A stretch of DNA of 64,000 bases from Promethearchaeia archaeon (GTDB lineage Archaea > Asgardarchaeota > Lokiarchaeia > Sigyniarchaeales > SOKP01), in assembly GCA_029856125.1 (NCBI GenBank), contig JAHQWJ010000136.1:1-64000 (forward strand), written 5' to 3'. This document shows positions 1 to 9,271 of this stretch, one piece after another. Each line of letters opens with the position of its first letter. Position 1 is the first letter of the stretch. The position numbers and the translations under genes were made by a program. Below the pieces are notes generated by a model that was not told where the DNA came from, did not search any database, and saw only the letters and a program-made list of their open reading frames with translations.

Positions 1-44
1 TATCTAGCAAATATTTTTATCATCTGATTTTATATCTTATTCTT

Positions 45-2099
45 ATGAAAGAATTGAATATAAAGAAAGTAATTATTCATAAATCAGGGATCTCTTATTT
101 TATTCTTGAGGGTTTGATTAAAGGAACCGGCACTTTTGAGTTAGAGTTTAAAATTGACGAAATGGATGACGTGTTAAAATCGCTCTTTGTTTTAGATACG
201 AGCGAAAAGGGTTATATTAGCTCGATTTCATACGATGCTGCTTTAGAAACATCCCAACTTTTAAAATCAATAATGCTCAATATTCCTGATAGAGGGTCTT
301 TATCGTCACTTATCACGCAGATAAAAGGAGCAGATGTTAAGTTAACCGTTGCTGGGGGAAAAACTATAGTAGGGACGATCATTGGAATTGAAGAAATAGA
401 AAAGATGAATAAAAATGAAAAAACAGTAGAAAAATTGCTAATTTTGCTCCAAGAAAATGACGAAATTTCTAAATTCAATTTTTCTGACTTCAAATCTTTT
501 GATATTCTGAATGAGGACATAAAAAAAGATCTTAAATTCTTCTTAGATACCGTTATATCAGGGAAGAAAAAAGACGCAAAAAAAATCAATATCAACTGCG
601 AATCGGGAGGGGACGATGAAGTTGAAAGGATCGTTTTTGTATATTATATCCGAGAAAGTCCAATTTGGAAAACGTCTTATCGTTTAATAATGAGCAAAGA
701 ACAAGCTCTAGAAGAAAAATGTCTCCTTTCTGGATGGAGCCTTATAGAAAACACAACTAATCAAGATTGGGAGAATGTAGAGTTATCCCTCGTAGCTGGA
801 ATGCCCGTCTCTTTCAAATACGAATTTTATCGCCCAATTTTTATACAACGCCCCGTAATACGCCCTCCGAGAGTCTTAAGCGTAAAACCTACTGAAATCG
901 AAGAAGGATTAGAAATGGAGGATTATGGGGAGTACGATTTGGATGCTGTAGAAGCCGCTCCTAGAGATATGAGGAAAAAGGCAAAAATGGGGCGGAGGGG
1001 GATGCCTCCACCTTCACCCGCACCTGCAGGAGGTGTTGGATTTAGTGGGAGAATGATGAGTGTGATGACTGATGATGCTCTTATGGACAAGGTAAAATCC
1101 CAAACGCAGGTACAAACTAAAGATTTAGGAGAACTCTTTGAATACAACATATCTAACCCAGTTACCATTAAAAGAAAACAATCTGCGTTAGTACCAATTT
1201 TAACAGAGGTAATTAAAGCGAGGCGAGTGTTGTTGTACAACAAAAACGAATACGACAAAAATCCTAACGCGTGTCTTGAGATCACAAATAATACAAATCT
1301 AACGCTTGAAAGAGGCCCTGTGACAATTATTTACGACGATAATTTAGCAGGTGAAGCCATCGTTCCTTTTCTCAACAAAGAAGACACGCGCTTGTTAAAT
1401 TATGCTGTAGAACAAGCAGTTTTAATTACACACGAAACTAAAACCGAAAGCTTAAGCGTACATAAAATTACTATAGGAAGTGGCTATTCTTACGAATATT
1501 ACTATACGAACATGATGACTACTTACAAAATCAAAAATAAAACTAACGAAGAGAAGGAACTCTATCTAGATCACCCTAAAACCCATGGTTATAATTTTAT
1601 TGAAAAACCTATTGATCCCGAAGAAACACCTAATTATTGGCGTTTTAAAATCACCTTGAAGCCCAAAGATGCTATAACTTTTAAATTAAAAGAACAAAGA
1701 GAGGATTACTCAAGCAACTACTTAAGAAATTGGTCTAGAGATGATATATTTAAGAGAGTTGGATTTTATGTTAAGCAGAAATTTATTAATGAAAAGTTGG
1801 AAACCCAATTAAAAGAGATCGCAGAATTAATCCAAGATTTAAACCAAAAGCAGAAAAAGCAATCTAAATTGGACGAAGAGAGAGACCAAATGTCTGACGA
1901 ACAATCAAGGCTCCGAGAAAATATATCTGTATTAGGAGAAGATACTCAATCCATCACTCTAAAGGAGCGGTATGTTAAAAAATTAAACGATCAAGAGAGT
2001 AGATTCGAGAAAATTTCTGTAGAGGCTAAAAAACTCAACAAAGAAATTGATTCATTAAACAAAACCATTGAAAATAAATTGAATAAACTAAAAACTTAA
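45..2099 (+). CDS. DUF4139-domain protein with C-terminal coiled coil
   Basis: This 684-residue protein has no signal peptide. The central part (about residues 195-565) reads like a DUF4139 domain: a Trp-Lys-Thr-Ser-Tyr stretch after ESPIW, then an NTTNQDWENVELSL segment. This matches the family pattern of a beta-rich domain with a conserved 'DW..V.L.L' strand. A Gly/Pro/Met-rich linker (about 305-340) interrupts it. From about residue 575 to the end the sequence is Lys/Glu/Gln-rich coiled coil. The biochemical role of DUF4139 proteins is not established, and many are predicted cell-envelope or scaffold proteins. The ATG at 45 is the first start in the frame, and a T10 run follows the stop. 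I am sure it is a gene and fairly sure of the family. Confidence 0.75.
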   Translation: MKELNIKKVIIHKSGISYFILEGLIKGTGTFELEFKIDEMDDVLKSLFVLDTSEKGYISSISYDAALETSQLLKSIMLNIPDRGSLSSLITQIKGADVKLTVAGGKTIVGTIIGIEEIEKMNKNEKTVEKLLILLQENDEISKFNFSDFKSFDILNEDIKKDLKFFLDTVISGKKKDAKKININCESGGDDEVERIVFVYYIRESPIWKTSYRLIMSKEQALEEKCLLSGWSLIENTTNQDWENVELSLVAGMPVSFKYEFYRPIFIQRPVIRPPRVLSVKPTEIEEGLEMEDYGEYDLDAVEAAPRDMRKKAKMGRRGMPPPSPAPAGGVGFSGRMMSVMTDDALMDKVKSQTQVQTKDLGELFEYNISNPVTIKRKQSALVPILTEVIKARRVLLYNKNEYDKNPNACLEITNNTNLTLERGPVTIIYDDNLAGEAIVPFLNKEDTRLLNYAVEQAVLITHETKTESLSVHKITIGSGYSYEYYYTNMMTTYKIKNKTNEEKELYLDHPKTHGYNFIEKPIDPEETPNYWRFKITLKPKDAITFKLKEQREDYSSNYLRNWSRDDIFKRVGFYVKQKFINEKLETQLKEIAELIQDLNQKQKKQSKLDEERDQMSDEQSRLRENISVLGEDTQSITLKERYVKKLNDQESRFEKISVEAKKLNKEIDSLNKTIENKLNKLKT

Positions 2100-2120
2100 T
2101 AAAAAGTTTTAAAACTCCAA

Positions 2121-2130
2121 TTTTTTTTTT
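2121..2130 (+). terminator. Poly-T terminator after the DUF4139 gene
   Basis: An uninterrupted run of ten T residues starts about 20 bases after the stop codon at 2099. Runs like this act as intrinsic terminators in archaea. There is no strong hairpin before it. Confidence 0.55.
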
Positions 2131-2222
2131 ATTACAGCAATCATTTGTTTGCTAACTCTATAAAAAAATAAATATAATACCAAAAATAAGATATAATGTT
2201 ATTATAACGATAGGTGTAAAAA

Positions 2223-2444
2223 ATGAGTATTGATGATCTTCAAGGACAAGTAGAAAAATTTAAGAGTGAAATGGACACGCTCGAAGAAGTTTGTGATACG
2301 CTTCCAGAGTGTAAAGAAGATGATGCGTGCGAAACCTGCAAAACCTACAAAAAAATTGATGCCCTTAATGTTAAAATCGAAGAATTAGAAGAAAAAATCG
2401 AATCTCTCTTGAGCGAAGATGACGACTACGACGACGACGATTAA
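2223..2444 (+). CDS. Small acidic protein with a Cys cluster
   Basis: This is a 73-residue, very acidic protein of unknown family. A Cys-rich centre (CDTLPEC, then DACETCKTY) gives four cysteines ending in CxxC, enough to bind one zinc ion or an Fe-S centre. It is flanked by helical, probably coiled-coil segments and ends in a run of Asp residues. A TATA-like stretch lies about 30-45 bases upstream of the ATG. The codon pattern and clean boundaries argue that it is real. The function cannot be deduced. Confidence 0.6.
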   Translation: MSIDDLQGQVEKFKSEMDTLEEVCDTLPECKEDDACETCKTYKKIDALNVKIEELEEKIESLLSEDDDYDDDD

Positions 2445-2468
2445 TTCCTACATGCTTTAATTGTTATC

Positions 2469-2484
2469 TTTTTTATTTTTTTTT
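2469..2484. terminator. T-rich terminator between convergent genes
   Basis: Two T runs broken by one A lie just after the stop at 2444 and before the convergent epimerase gene end at 2517. They probably stop the plus-strand transcript. Confidence 0.4.
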
Positions 2485-2516
2485 AATTTATGTTTTTATT
2501 TAGAGTCTATGCAGAT

Positions 2517-3419
2517 TTAGGAAGAAATTTCCTTTAGTTCCGCTATAGATAAATCAATTCCCTCATCAAATATTATTTTTGGTAGAAATCCAAGCATTTT
2601 TATTGCTTTACTAGGGCTTGCGTAAAATTTGTTGACATCGTAAGATCGTGGATTAGTAAATTCAACTGTGCTTTTGCTTCGAGTCTTTTTAATAATAGTG
2701 TCGGCTAATTGTTTTAATGAAATTGGAACCCCTGTAGATATGTTGAAATCGTCAAAAAGATGAGTATTCCTCTCTATTTCCTGAATACAGCCCCAAATTC
2801 CTTGAATTGTGTCATCAATATAAGTAAAATCGAAAATTTCCTCTCCTGTCCCGTTAATAATCAAATCTTCTTCGTTAAAAGCCTGTAAAATAAATTTTGG
2901 TATGACTCTATCTAAATGATCGTTTTTTCCGGTATAAACATTTGAAAATCTTAATACTCTTACTTTTAATCCATAATTCTTTGAGTATACTTTGCACAAT
3001 TCCTCTCCTGATAATTTAGAGACACCATATACGTTAATTGCATTGCGAGTTGACGATTCATTAACCGGCAAGATTGCAGACTCACCATATACCTCTCGAG
3101 AGGATCCAAATATCACCCAAGGGTAATTATTATCTGTACGTATCAGTCTTGCAGACTCGAGCACGTTAATCATTCCTCCAATATTGGTATTAACGCATTC
3201 TAAGGGATTTTCATGTGCTATTTTCACTCTACTCACTGCTGCTAAATGAATAATGCCATCTATGTCTAATATTTTGGATTGTAAAGCTGAGAAATCTCGA
3301 ACATCGTCCAATATATTATCCTTGATATCAAAATGTACAACTTCAATACCATTTTCTTCTAATAATTGCTTTAGAGCAGAACCAATGAAACCAGAGCTTC
3401 CAGTTAGTAAAATTTTCAT
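2517..3419 (-). CDS. NAD-dependent sugar epimerase/dehydratase (extended SDR)
   Basis: This 300-residue cytosolic enzyme has the N-terminal Rossmann motif TGSSGFIG (about residues 6-13), an Asp (VHFDIKD) suited to NAD binding, HLAAVS, and the catalytic pair in VYGVSKLSGE (YxxxK, about residue 130). Length and motif order fit the extended SDR family that includes UDP-glucose 4-epimerase and dTDP-glucose dehydratase. It probably acts on a nucleotide sugar for surface glycans or glycoproteins, but the substrate cannot be read from sequence. It is a single gene, convergent with the small acidic gene. The ATG start directly precedes the Rossmann strand. Confidence 0.85.
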   Translation of the reverse strand: MKILLTGSSGFIGSALKQLLEENGIEVVHFDIKDNILDDVRDFSALQSKILDIDGIIHLAAVSRVKIAHENPLECVNTNIGGMINVLESARLIRTDNNYPWVIFGSSREVYGESAILPVNESSTRNAINVYGVSKLSGEELCKVYSKNYGLKVRVLRFSNVYTGKNDHLDRVIPKFILQAFNEEDLIINGTGEEIFDFTYIDDTIQGIWGCIQEIERNTHLFDDFNISTGVPISLKQLADTIIKKTRSKSTVEFTNPRSYDVNKFYASPSKAIKMLGFLPKIIFDEGIDLSIAELKEISS

Positions 3420-3588
3420 GGTAGTATAATATAGCTTAGATTATAATTAAGATTTATCATCTTTGTCTATTTTATTGAATTAAATTAGATAATTATTTGA
3501 AAAAAAGGTTAAAAAAGAAAATTGTATTCTCTTTCTTGTATTTAATTAAATTACAAAAAAAATTATCGTAAAAGGACACGAAATTAAA

Positions 3589-4884
3589 ATGCCAGGTAAA
3601 AAATTTGAAGTTCAAGCAATAAAAGATGAAATTCTCGCAAAATTCAGCTTAAAAAATAGATATTCGTTTCTAAACAACAATTTAATGGCTATTCTTTCGA
3701 CGGAGGAATTTAATTTTTTAAAAGAAGTGCAAAGATTTTGCATGCGCTTCGAAAAGAAGAACGAAATTACACACAGCCCTGATGAGGATATCTACGACTG
3801 GATTCCTGCTTTTGGAGAAAAAGGCTATATTAGCCGCCAGCACTCGTTCGATGTTTGTGATGTGCAATACGAGCATTGGGGCTTAGCGATGGATTTAATG
3901 AGAAATATAGCTCTCGATTTTTTCGATCCGCAATTTGCTATGGGAGGAGGTGGTACCGTTTTGGCAATTAATCCGGTATACGAACATCACGAAAACGTCC
4001 CCGTGAGAATCGAAGCTCTTAAGGATTTAGTTACTGGAAAAACTCCAGGAGCCATTCTTATTACAGAACCAGAACGTGGATCTGATGCTGTGCATCAATT
4101 GACCACATGCGATGCACAGGACGACGGCAGCTTTATTTTAAATGGAGAAAAGATTTTTAATACTAATGCTCCTAAATCTAAATGGCTCGTTTCTTATGCA
4201 ACCGCCGAACAGAACAATGGAAATACGATGGCTCAATTTTTAATCGATTCCAATTGGGAAGGTTTAAAAATGGAACGTGTCAATGTTCCATGGATTCCGA
4301 AGCTTCATTTAGGTAAGGAGACGTTTACTAACTTACGAGTTCCTAAAGAGTACGTTTTAGGCGGCGTTGGAAAAGGACGGGAACACTTATTCGAAGGGCT
4401 AGTACCAGAAAGAATTTCTATTACAATGATGAGCGTTAGTGAGGCTTGGGGTGCTCTTACTTATGCTATAATCTACGCAAACAATAGAAAGCAATTCAAC
4501 CAGGAAATCCTTAAATTTCAAGGAGTCGGATTTTTACTCTCTGACTTGTGGGCAAGAACAACTAATTTATTTATAGGTCTTCTGAAATTTTGCGAATCGT
4601 ATGACGAAAAATTTGAAAAATTTGGTGGCGAGATTCCAAAGAATATCTCTCAGGCTATGGTTGCTTCTGCTAGCATGTTTAAATATCAAGCAGCAAAACT
4701 ATCCAAAAAAGTGTGTTACGAGAGTGCGAACATTATGGGTGGTGCTGGTTTGTGCGATAATACAATGATGCATGATTACCTTAACATTTCGAGAATCCAA
4801 GAAATCATAGGCGGAAGTAGACAAATTCAACAATATGTTATGTCGCTTTCACTCCGCCAATTATACAAAATGTCAGTTTCTTAG
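3589..4884 (+). CDS. Acyl-CoA dehydrogenase family protein, copy 1
   Basis: This 431-residue flavoprotein of the acyl-CoA dehydrogenase superfamily contains the middle-domain FAD-contact pattern ILITEPERGSDA, then LNGEKIFNTNAP, and the C-terminal helical domain ending IIGGSRQIQ. Family members oxidise an acyl-CoA at C2-C3 and pass electrons to ETF or another acceptor. The position that normally carries the catalytic Glu (the E of 'YEGT.QIQ') is Gly here, so the base may lie elsewhere, as in isovaleryl- or long-chain enzymes, or the chemistry may differ. A close paralogue follows 210 bases downstream with its own leader. A run of 18 T residues ends the transcript, so the two genes are probably expressed separately. 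Confidence 0.85.
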   Translation: MPGKKFEVQAIKDEILAKFSLKNRYSFLNNNLMAILSTEEFNFLKEVQRFCMRFEKKNEITHSPDEDIYDWIPAFGEKGYISRQHSFDVCDVQYEHWGLAMDLMRNIALDFFDPQFAMGGGGTVLAINPVYEHHENVPVRIEALKDLVTGKTPGAILITEPERGSDAVHQLTTCDAQDDGSFILNGEKIFNTNAPKSKWLVSYATAEQNNGNTMAQFLIDSNWEGLKMERVNVPWIPKLHLGKETFTNLRVPKEYVLGGVGKGREHLFEGLVPERISITMMSVSEAWGALTYAIIYANNRKQFNQEILKFQGVGFLLSDLWARTTNLFIGLLKFCESYDEKFEKFGGEIPKNISQAMVASASMFKYQAAKLSKKVCYESANIMGGAGLCDNTMMHDYLNISRIQEIIGGSRQIQQYVMSLSLRQLYKMSVS

Positions 4885-4926
4885 AATCTTGAAATCTAAA
4901 AGAAGCGATAAAGCCAAACCTTCTAA

Positions 4927-4944
4927 TTTTTTTTTTTTTTTTTT
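4927..4944 (+). terminator. T18 terminator between the two acyl-CoA dehydrogenase genes
   Basis: An uninterrupted run of 18 T residues begins 42 bases after the stop at 4884. It is the longest T run noticed in the window. It probably separates the transcripts of the two paralogues. Confidence 0.6.
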
Positions 4945-5094
4945 AACGCATTAATCAAATCGATCTTTTTCAAGTTCAAAAACTAAAATTAATCATTATT
5001 CAATACTAAAAATTAAAAGGAAAAACAATATTTTTCTTAGTAAGACTATTTCTCTAGTAATTTTCAAATAGATTAAAAAATCGGAGTTAGAAAA

Positions 5095-6399
5095 ATGGAA
5101 GAAGAAAAGAAAAAAAGGTATATGACTCAAGCTATAAATGACGAAATTCTCGAAAAGTTAAGTCTAAAAAACAGGTATTCTTTTTTAAACACGAATTTAA
5201 CTGCTATTTTGGAATCAAAGGATTTTAATTTTCTAAAAAAAATTCAAAAATTCTGCATGCGGTTTGAAAAGAAGAATAACGTGACTCACGCTCCAGACGA
5301 AGATATTTACAGCTGGATACCCGCATTTGGAGCTGAAGGATACATAACAAGAGCTCACTCCTTTGAAATGTGTGATGTTAATTACGAAAATTATGGAGTA
5401 ACCGCTGAATTTATGAGGTGCTTAGCTATAGATTTTTTTGAACCCCAATTTGCGTTAGCTGGGGGCGCAACCGTGTTAGCTATTAACCCTCTTTACGAAC
5501 ATCACGAAAATATTCCTATCAGATTAGAGGTTCTAAAAAATTTCGTGATTGGAGAAGATATAGGGGCGATCTTAATCACCGAACCCGAAAGAGGTTCCGA
5601 CGCTGTGCATATGTTGACCACGTGCGACGATCAGGGCGATGGTAGTTTTCTTTTAAACGGAGAAAAGATATATAATACCAATGCTCCTAAATCAGGCCAC
5701 GTAGTTGCTTACGCTACCGCAGAAAAGAACAATGGAAATACCATGGCTCAATTTTTAATTGATACTTCGTGGGATGGTTGGAAGTGTGAACGAGTTAATA
5801 TTCCTTATGTCCCAAAAGTATGGTTGGGTAAGGAAACCTTAACAAATTTGCGAGTTCCTAAAGAGTACGTTTTAGGCGGCGTAGGTAAAGGGCGCGAACA
5901 CCTTTTCGAGGGTCTTGTCCCTGAAAGAATAGGTATTGCAATAGATTGTATCGCTCAGTGTTGGAATGCAGTTGCTCACGCTGCCATATATGTCAATAAC
6001 AGAAAGCAATTCGATCAAGTTGTATTGAAGTTTCAAGGAGTAGGTTTTCTTTTAACTGATCTTTGGGCAAGATTAACCAACGTCACGCTCGGACTTTTAA
6101 TGTTTGCTAAAAATTATGACAGTAAAATGGAAAAATTTGGAGGAAAGCTTCCTAAAAACATTTCACAAGCTTTAATCGCTTCTGCTAGTCAGTTCAAGTA
6201 TCACGCTGCTAAACTTTCAGCAGAAATTTGTTACGAAGCCGGTAACCTAATGGGAGGCGCGGGATTGTGCGATAATACCCTCATGGAAGACTTAGTAAAT
6301 ATGTCTAGAATCGCTGAAATCATAGGTGGAAGCAGACAAATCCAAAATTATGTCATGTCGATGTCGCTACGTCAAGTTTATAAGATGTCTGGTATTTAA
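5095..6399 (+). CDS. Acyl-CoA dehydrogenase family protein, copy 2
   Basis: This 434-residue paralogue of the preceding gene is alike over its whole length. It shares ILITEPERGSDA, LNGEKIYNTNAP and the ending IIGGSRQIQ, and again has Gly where the usual catalytic Glu sits. The N-terminus adds a short Lys/Glu-rich leader. Differences cluster around the substrate-facing middle (for example YENYGVTAEF against YEHWGLAMDL), suggesting that the two copies use different acyl groups. GGAGLCDN and the shared C-terminus show a fairly recent duplication. No ETF genes lie nearby. It is a cytosolic flavoenzyme, presumably in fatty-acid or branched-acid metabolism. Confidence 0.85.
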   Translation: MEEEKKKRYMTQAINDEILEKLSLKNRYSFLNTNLTAILESKDFNFLKKIQKFCMRFEKKNNVTHAPDEDIYSWIPAFGAEGYITRAHSFEMCDVNYENYGVTAEFMRCLAIDFFEPQFALAGGATVLAINPLYEHHENIPIRLEVLKNFVIGEDIGAILITEPERGSDAVHMLTTCDDQGDGSFLLNGEKIYNTNAPKSGHVVAYATAEKNNGNTMAQFLIDTSWDGWKCERVNIPYVPKVWLGKETLTNLRVPKEYVLGGVGKGREHLFEGLVPERIGIAIDCIAQCWNAVAHAAIYVNNRKQFDQVVLKFQGVGFLLTDLWARLTNVTLGLLMFAKNYDSKMEKFGGKLPKNISQALIASASQFKYHAAKLSAEICYEAGNLMGGAGLCDNTLMEDLVNMSRIAEIIGGSRQIQNYVMSMSLRQVYKMSGI

Positions 6400-6554
6400 A
6401 ACCGCCAATTTTTATAAATTTTACATTTTTTTTTTAATTCTTTACAATCAATATCTCTTTTTGTTCAAAACCATCTTTCTCTTTTGAATTTAATACGATA
6501 TTTACTAAAATTAGCAGATGGACGAAAAGCAAATATTGGGAGTTATAAGCGTTT

Positions 6555-7298
6555 TTACATTATCAACTTCTTAAGTCTCTTCGAAAACTTTTTGGATATT
6601 ATCAAACTCGTCTCGAATGGGCAATTTTTCTTGAACTGTATTATTGAAATATAGTTATCAATTCCTACTAAAGATAAAATCCCGTATTCTTCGAGTGATA
6701 TTAATTCACTAATTCTTGAATTCCCTATTATAAATCTACTCTCTAATAATCTTATTATCTCTGAAAGGACATTAGAGCTGAGGTATGATACGATAACTCT
6801 TCCAGTTTGAGTCAATAATGCGGATGAGATTACAAAAGAAGAAAATGTATGAAGCTCCTTAAAGACTTCAATTAAATCCTTTTGAATTTCTTCTGAAACT
6901 AACTTCTTGCTCTCAATTATTTCATCGACATTTTTCTCGAAATTTTGATATATCGAAACTTCGCCATTAAAATTATCCGTTAAGTTTTTCACGTCAAATT
7001 CGGATAGAAATTCGCTTTTAATTTCCCGTAACTGGTTTCTCAATTCTACAAGATTATCAGTTCTATCGCTAAAAAGAGCAAACATGAGCTCACTGGAGTT
7101 GGCTTTTTCTACTTCAAAGATAAACCGAAAAGGTCCAACCTCAATTTCAGATAACTCTTTTGTTTTCAAAGTTTGTTTAACAAATGAGAAAATTGCGCTT
7201 AAAAAGCTACTTGTAAGTTTTATGTCAAAAATGTCCTCATAAGCTTTATAAAAAAGTAGTTCGCCCGATGATTTCATGATGAAGATATTTTTGATCAT
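6555..7298 (-). CDS. Longin/roadblock-like protein with C-terminal helical region
   Basis: This 247-residue protein is of a type common in Asgard archaea. It opens IKNIFIMKSSGELLFYKAY, the strand-turn-strand start of longin and roadblock folds, followed by a helix and IEVGPFRFIFEVE and LMFALFSDR strands. The alternating pattern fits a longin-like domain over about residues 1-125. A second, similar alternation (ALLTQTGRVIVSYLS, then YGILSLVGIDNYISIIQF) occupies about 155-235. Such domains in eukaryotes and archaea bind small GTPases. No membrane segment is visible. The fold assignment is by pattern only, and the partner is unknown. It stands alone on the minus strand. Confidence 0.6.
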   Translation of the reverse strand: MIKNIFIMKSSGELLFYKAYEDIFDIKLTSSFLSAIFSFVKQTLKTKELSEIEVGPFRFIFEVEKANSSELMFALFSDRTDNLVELRNQLREIKSEFLSEFDVKNLTDNFNGEVSIYQNFEKNVDEIIESKKLVSEEIQKDLIEVFKELHTFSSFVISSALLTQTGRVIVSYLSSNVLSEIIRLLESRFIIGNSRISELISLEEYGILSLVGIDNYISIIQFKKNCPFETSLIISKKFSKRLKKLIM

Positions 7299-7483
7299 TG
7301 GAACTCAAAGAATATTAGGTTAATAACTCTAAAATAAAGGTTTTATATAATTTTAATAAAAGTTTAGATTTAAAAATTCTTGTATAAATCATTCTAATGA
7401 TGCAAAACCAATGAAATTACACTTTTCACTCTCCGGAACAGAAACAGATAAAATTTAGCGCTGTTGCTTTGATACTTTTTAGG

Positions 7484-8254
7484 CTAAAATCCATCAAATT
7501 TAGCCCATTCATCGTCGTCATCGACTTCCTCCTCATCCTCATAGTATACTTCAGATTTCTCTGCTTTTACGCCTTGAACTGATTCTTCTTCAAACTCGTC
7601 GATCTCATCGTCAAAACTAATAGCTTTATCTAAATCCACAGCTACTTCTCCCTCGCTCACTTGAATTTCTGGGATGGCTTCTTTCTTTACCTTTTTCTTT
7701 TCAACTAATTTGAGGTAATCGCCGTGAATTTTAATCGTAATAGGAGTTTCTTCTTGTAAGAGCCGTACCACTACTTCTTCGTTACTAGATGTATCGTGTG
7801 GCATACGCATAACTAATGCCCTTGAACCTTCGAATACACCACTTATTATTTCAACGGTATCACCCGATTCTAAATATTCGGTGACGCTTCTCGGCAATAA
7901 GACGTGTTTTAACTCACCTAAATCAATATTTTGAACGATTCTTCCTTTTATGTGGGGAATCCCTTGTACAGCAATTTGAACAGATCTTTTTTGAGGTGCT
8001 TCAAAAAATACATAACCAGGTAATAAAGGAGATACAAGCATTGCTCTAATGTCTGGAACTACGTCTAAAATTTTAAACCGGTAAAAAATTTGTCGTAATA
8101 TGTTACTTTCTTGGTTTATCGTAGTTCTCACAGCAAAAAGAGTCGTAGAAGGCTCACCCCCCTCGAGGTCATTGATTTCTGCCGCTGCAAGATCAACATC
8201 TATATTTAATTCTTCCTTTTTATTGTTTTCTGCCTGTTCCTCTTGGTCGACCAT
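7484..8254 (-). CDS. spt5: Transcription elongation factor Spt5
   Basis: This 256-residue NusG/Spt5-family factor binds the RNA polymerase clamp and keeps elongation processive. The order is an acidic N-terminal tail (1-35), an NGN domain (about 36-125, with LFAVRTTINQE, LLPGYVFFEAP and VQGIPHIKGRI), a KOW domain (about 140-180, GDTVEIISGVFEGSRALVMR) and an unusual acidic tail to the end (EEEVDDDDEWAKFDGF). Typical archaeal Spt5 is near 150 residues, so both tails are extra; the C-terminal one resembles the acidic extensions of eukaryotic Spt5 in character. The usual SecE and L11 neighbours are absent; aIF1A lies 180 bases upstream on the same strand. Confidence 0.9.
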   Translation of the reverse strand: MVDQEEQAENNKKEELNIDVDLAAAEINDLEGGEPSTTLFAVRTTINQESNILRQIFYRFKILDVVPDIRAMLVSPLLPGYVFFEAPQKRSVQIAVQGIPHIKGRIVQNIDLGELKHVLLPRSVTEYLESGDTVEIISGVFEGSRALVMRMPHDTSSNEEVVVRLLQEETPITIKIHGDYLKLVEKKKVKKEAIPEIQVSEGEVAVDLDKAISFDDEIDEFEEESVQGVKAEKSEVYYEDEEEVDDDDEWAKFDGF

Positions 8255-8434
8255 ATTTCCTCACTTTTTTCTTATTTGAATTATCAAGATTTAAAATGCT
8301 TTTATATTGATTTCTCAAAAAATTAGATATTATATAAAGGAAACTCTAAATTATAAAATTTTGCTTTTTAAGGAGATTTTAGTTATGAGAGCAGGTTCCT
8401 TAAAGTTTAATCAACTTTATTGATATATTAATTA

Positions 8435-8815
8435 CTAAAATGGTATGTTATTTACGTCTAATATCTCAGGAATTCTTCGGTTTCTTTCGAGCCAGGATAT
8501 CTCCGCCCTAGTATATCTCCAAGTTATTTCGCATTTTCCTAATTTACCTTCCACTGGTGTTTCCCAATCCCACGGAGACACTATAACTAGATCCCCTTTT
8601 CTTACCCATACGCGTTTTTTAATTTTACCTCGAATTCTGCCCACTCGCTGTTTACCATCCGTACAAAATACGCCCATCCGTTCATTCCCATATATCTCAA
8701 CGACTCTCGCAAACATTTCTCCTATCCTTTTATTGGGAAATTTAACGCGCGTGACGGGTGGTGGAACATATGGCCCCTTACCTCTCTTCACTTGCTTTCC
8801 TTTTTTTTTTGCCAT
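8435..8815 (-). CDS. eif1a: Translation initiation factor aIF1A
   Basis: This 126-residue protein starts at the ATG at 8815; a TTG five codons earlier is in frame but unnecessary. The basic N-terminus (MAKKKGKQVKRGKG) is followed by an OB fold with the hallmark segments FARVVEIYGNERM, GRIRGKIKKRVWVRKGD and VSPWDWE. The C-terminal helix WLERNRRIPEIL completes the fold. aIF1A/eIF1A sits in the A site of the small ribosomal subunit during start-codon selection. The stop is 180 bases from Spt5, and the upstream cupin gene ends about 20 bases before this start, so cupin and aIF1A may share a transcript. Confidence 0.95.
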   Translation of the reverse strand: MAKKKGKQVKRGKGPYVPPPVTRVKFPNKRIGEMFARVVEIYGNERMGVFCTDGKQRVGRIRGKIKKRVWVRKGDLVIVSPWDWETPVEGKLGKCEITWRYTRAEISWLERNRRIPEILDVNNIPF

Positions 8816-8836
8816 GATTTTTTCCTTCAAACAATA

Positions 8837-9172
8837 TTAGTATTTATCGTCAGGTTTATAATCTCCTTTAATAAACACGATTTTTACAGGTTTTTCAGAA
8901 TCGTTCCGAATATTATGCATTTCTTTTGGTTCCACCAAGAATACACTTCCTTCTAAGGCACCAAATTCTTCGCCATCTACGATCATAACACCATCCCCCT
9001 CAACGAAATAAAATGTTTCATCAAGTAAATTGTGTCCGTGAGCTTTTTCAGCCATTTTTTCACCAGGATTTAATAGAATTAATCCCCAATCTATACTTGG
9101 TCCACGCATTAAATATTTAACACCAGATTCTCCTCCTCTGAATTGAAAATCTTTTTCATTTACGCGTTTCAT
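8837..9172 (-). CDS. Small cupin-domain protein
   Basis: This 111-residue single-domain cupin has motif 1 as EKAHGHNLLDETFYFVEGDG and motif 2 as LVEPKEMHNIRNDS. The metal ligands would be His (HGH), Glu/Thr of DETFYF and His (EMHNI). Such proteins bind a metal and act as isomerases, oxygenases or ligand sensors, and nothing points to a specific substrate. The gene lies directly upstream of aIF1A on the same strand with a spacing near 20 bases, and is divergent from the Fe-alcohol dehydrogenase gene. Confidence 0.8.
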   Translation of the reverse strand: MKRVNEKDFQFRGGESGVKYLMRGPSIDWGLILLNPGEKMAEKAHGHNLLDETFYFVEGDGVMIVDGEEFGALEGSVFLVEPKEMHNIRNDSEKPVKIVFIKGDYKPDDKY

Positions 9173-9271
9173 TTTTTACCGACAAACCTATATCTTATTT
9201 ACTAAAAACAAATTATCTAAATTAAAATAGGTTAAAAATCTTATTAATTTAACTTCTAAGTAGGGTAATAA

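Noticed and set aside
3589..6399. Insertion sequence or transposon flanking the duplicated acyl-CoA dehydrogenases
   Set aside because: No transposase and no terminal inverted repeats were noticed; the copies have diverged and have separate leaders, so this is an ordinary tandem duplication.
8445..8840. A plus-strand ORF opposite aIF1A
   Set aside because: It is a shadow of the aIF1A gene, which has a clear family match on the minus strand.
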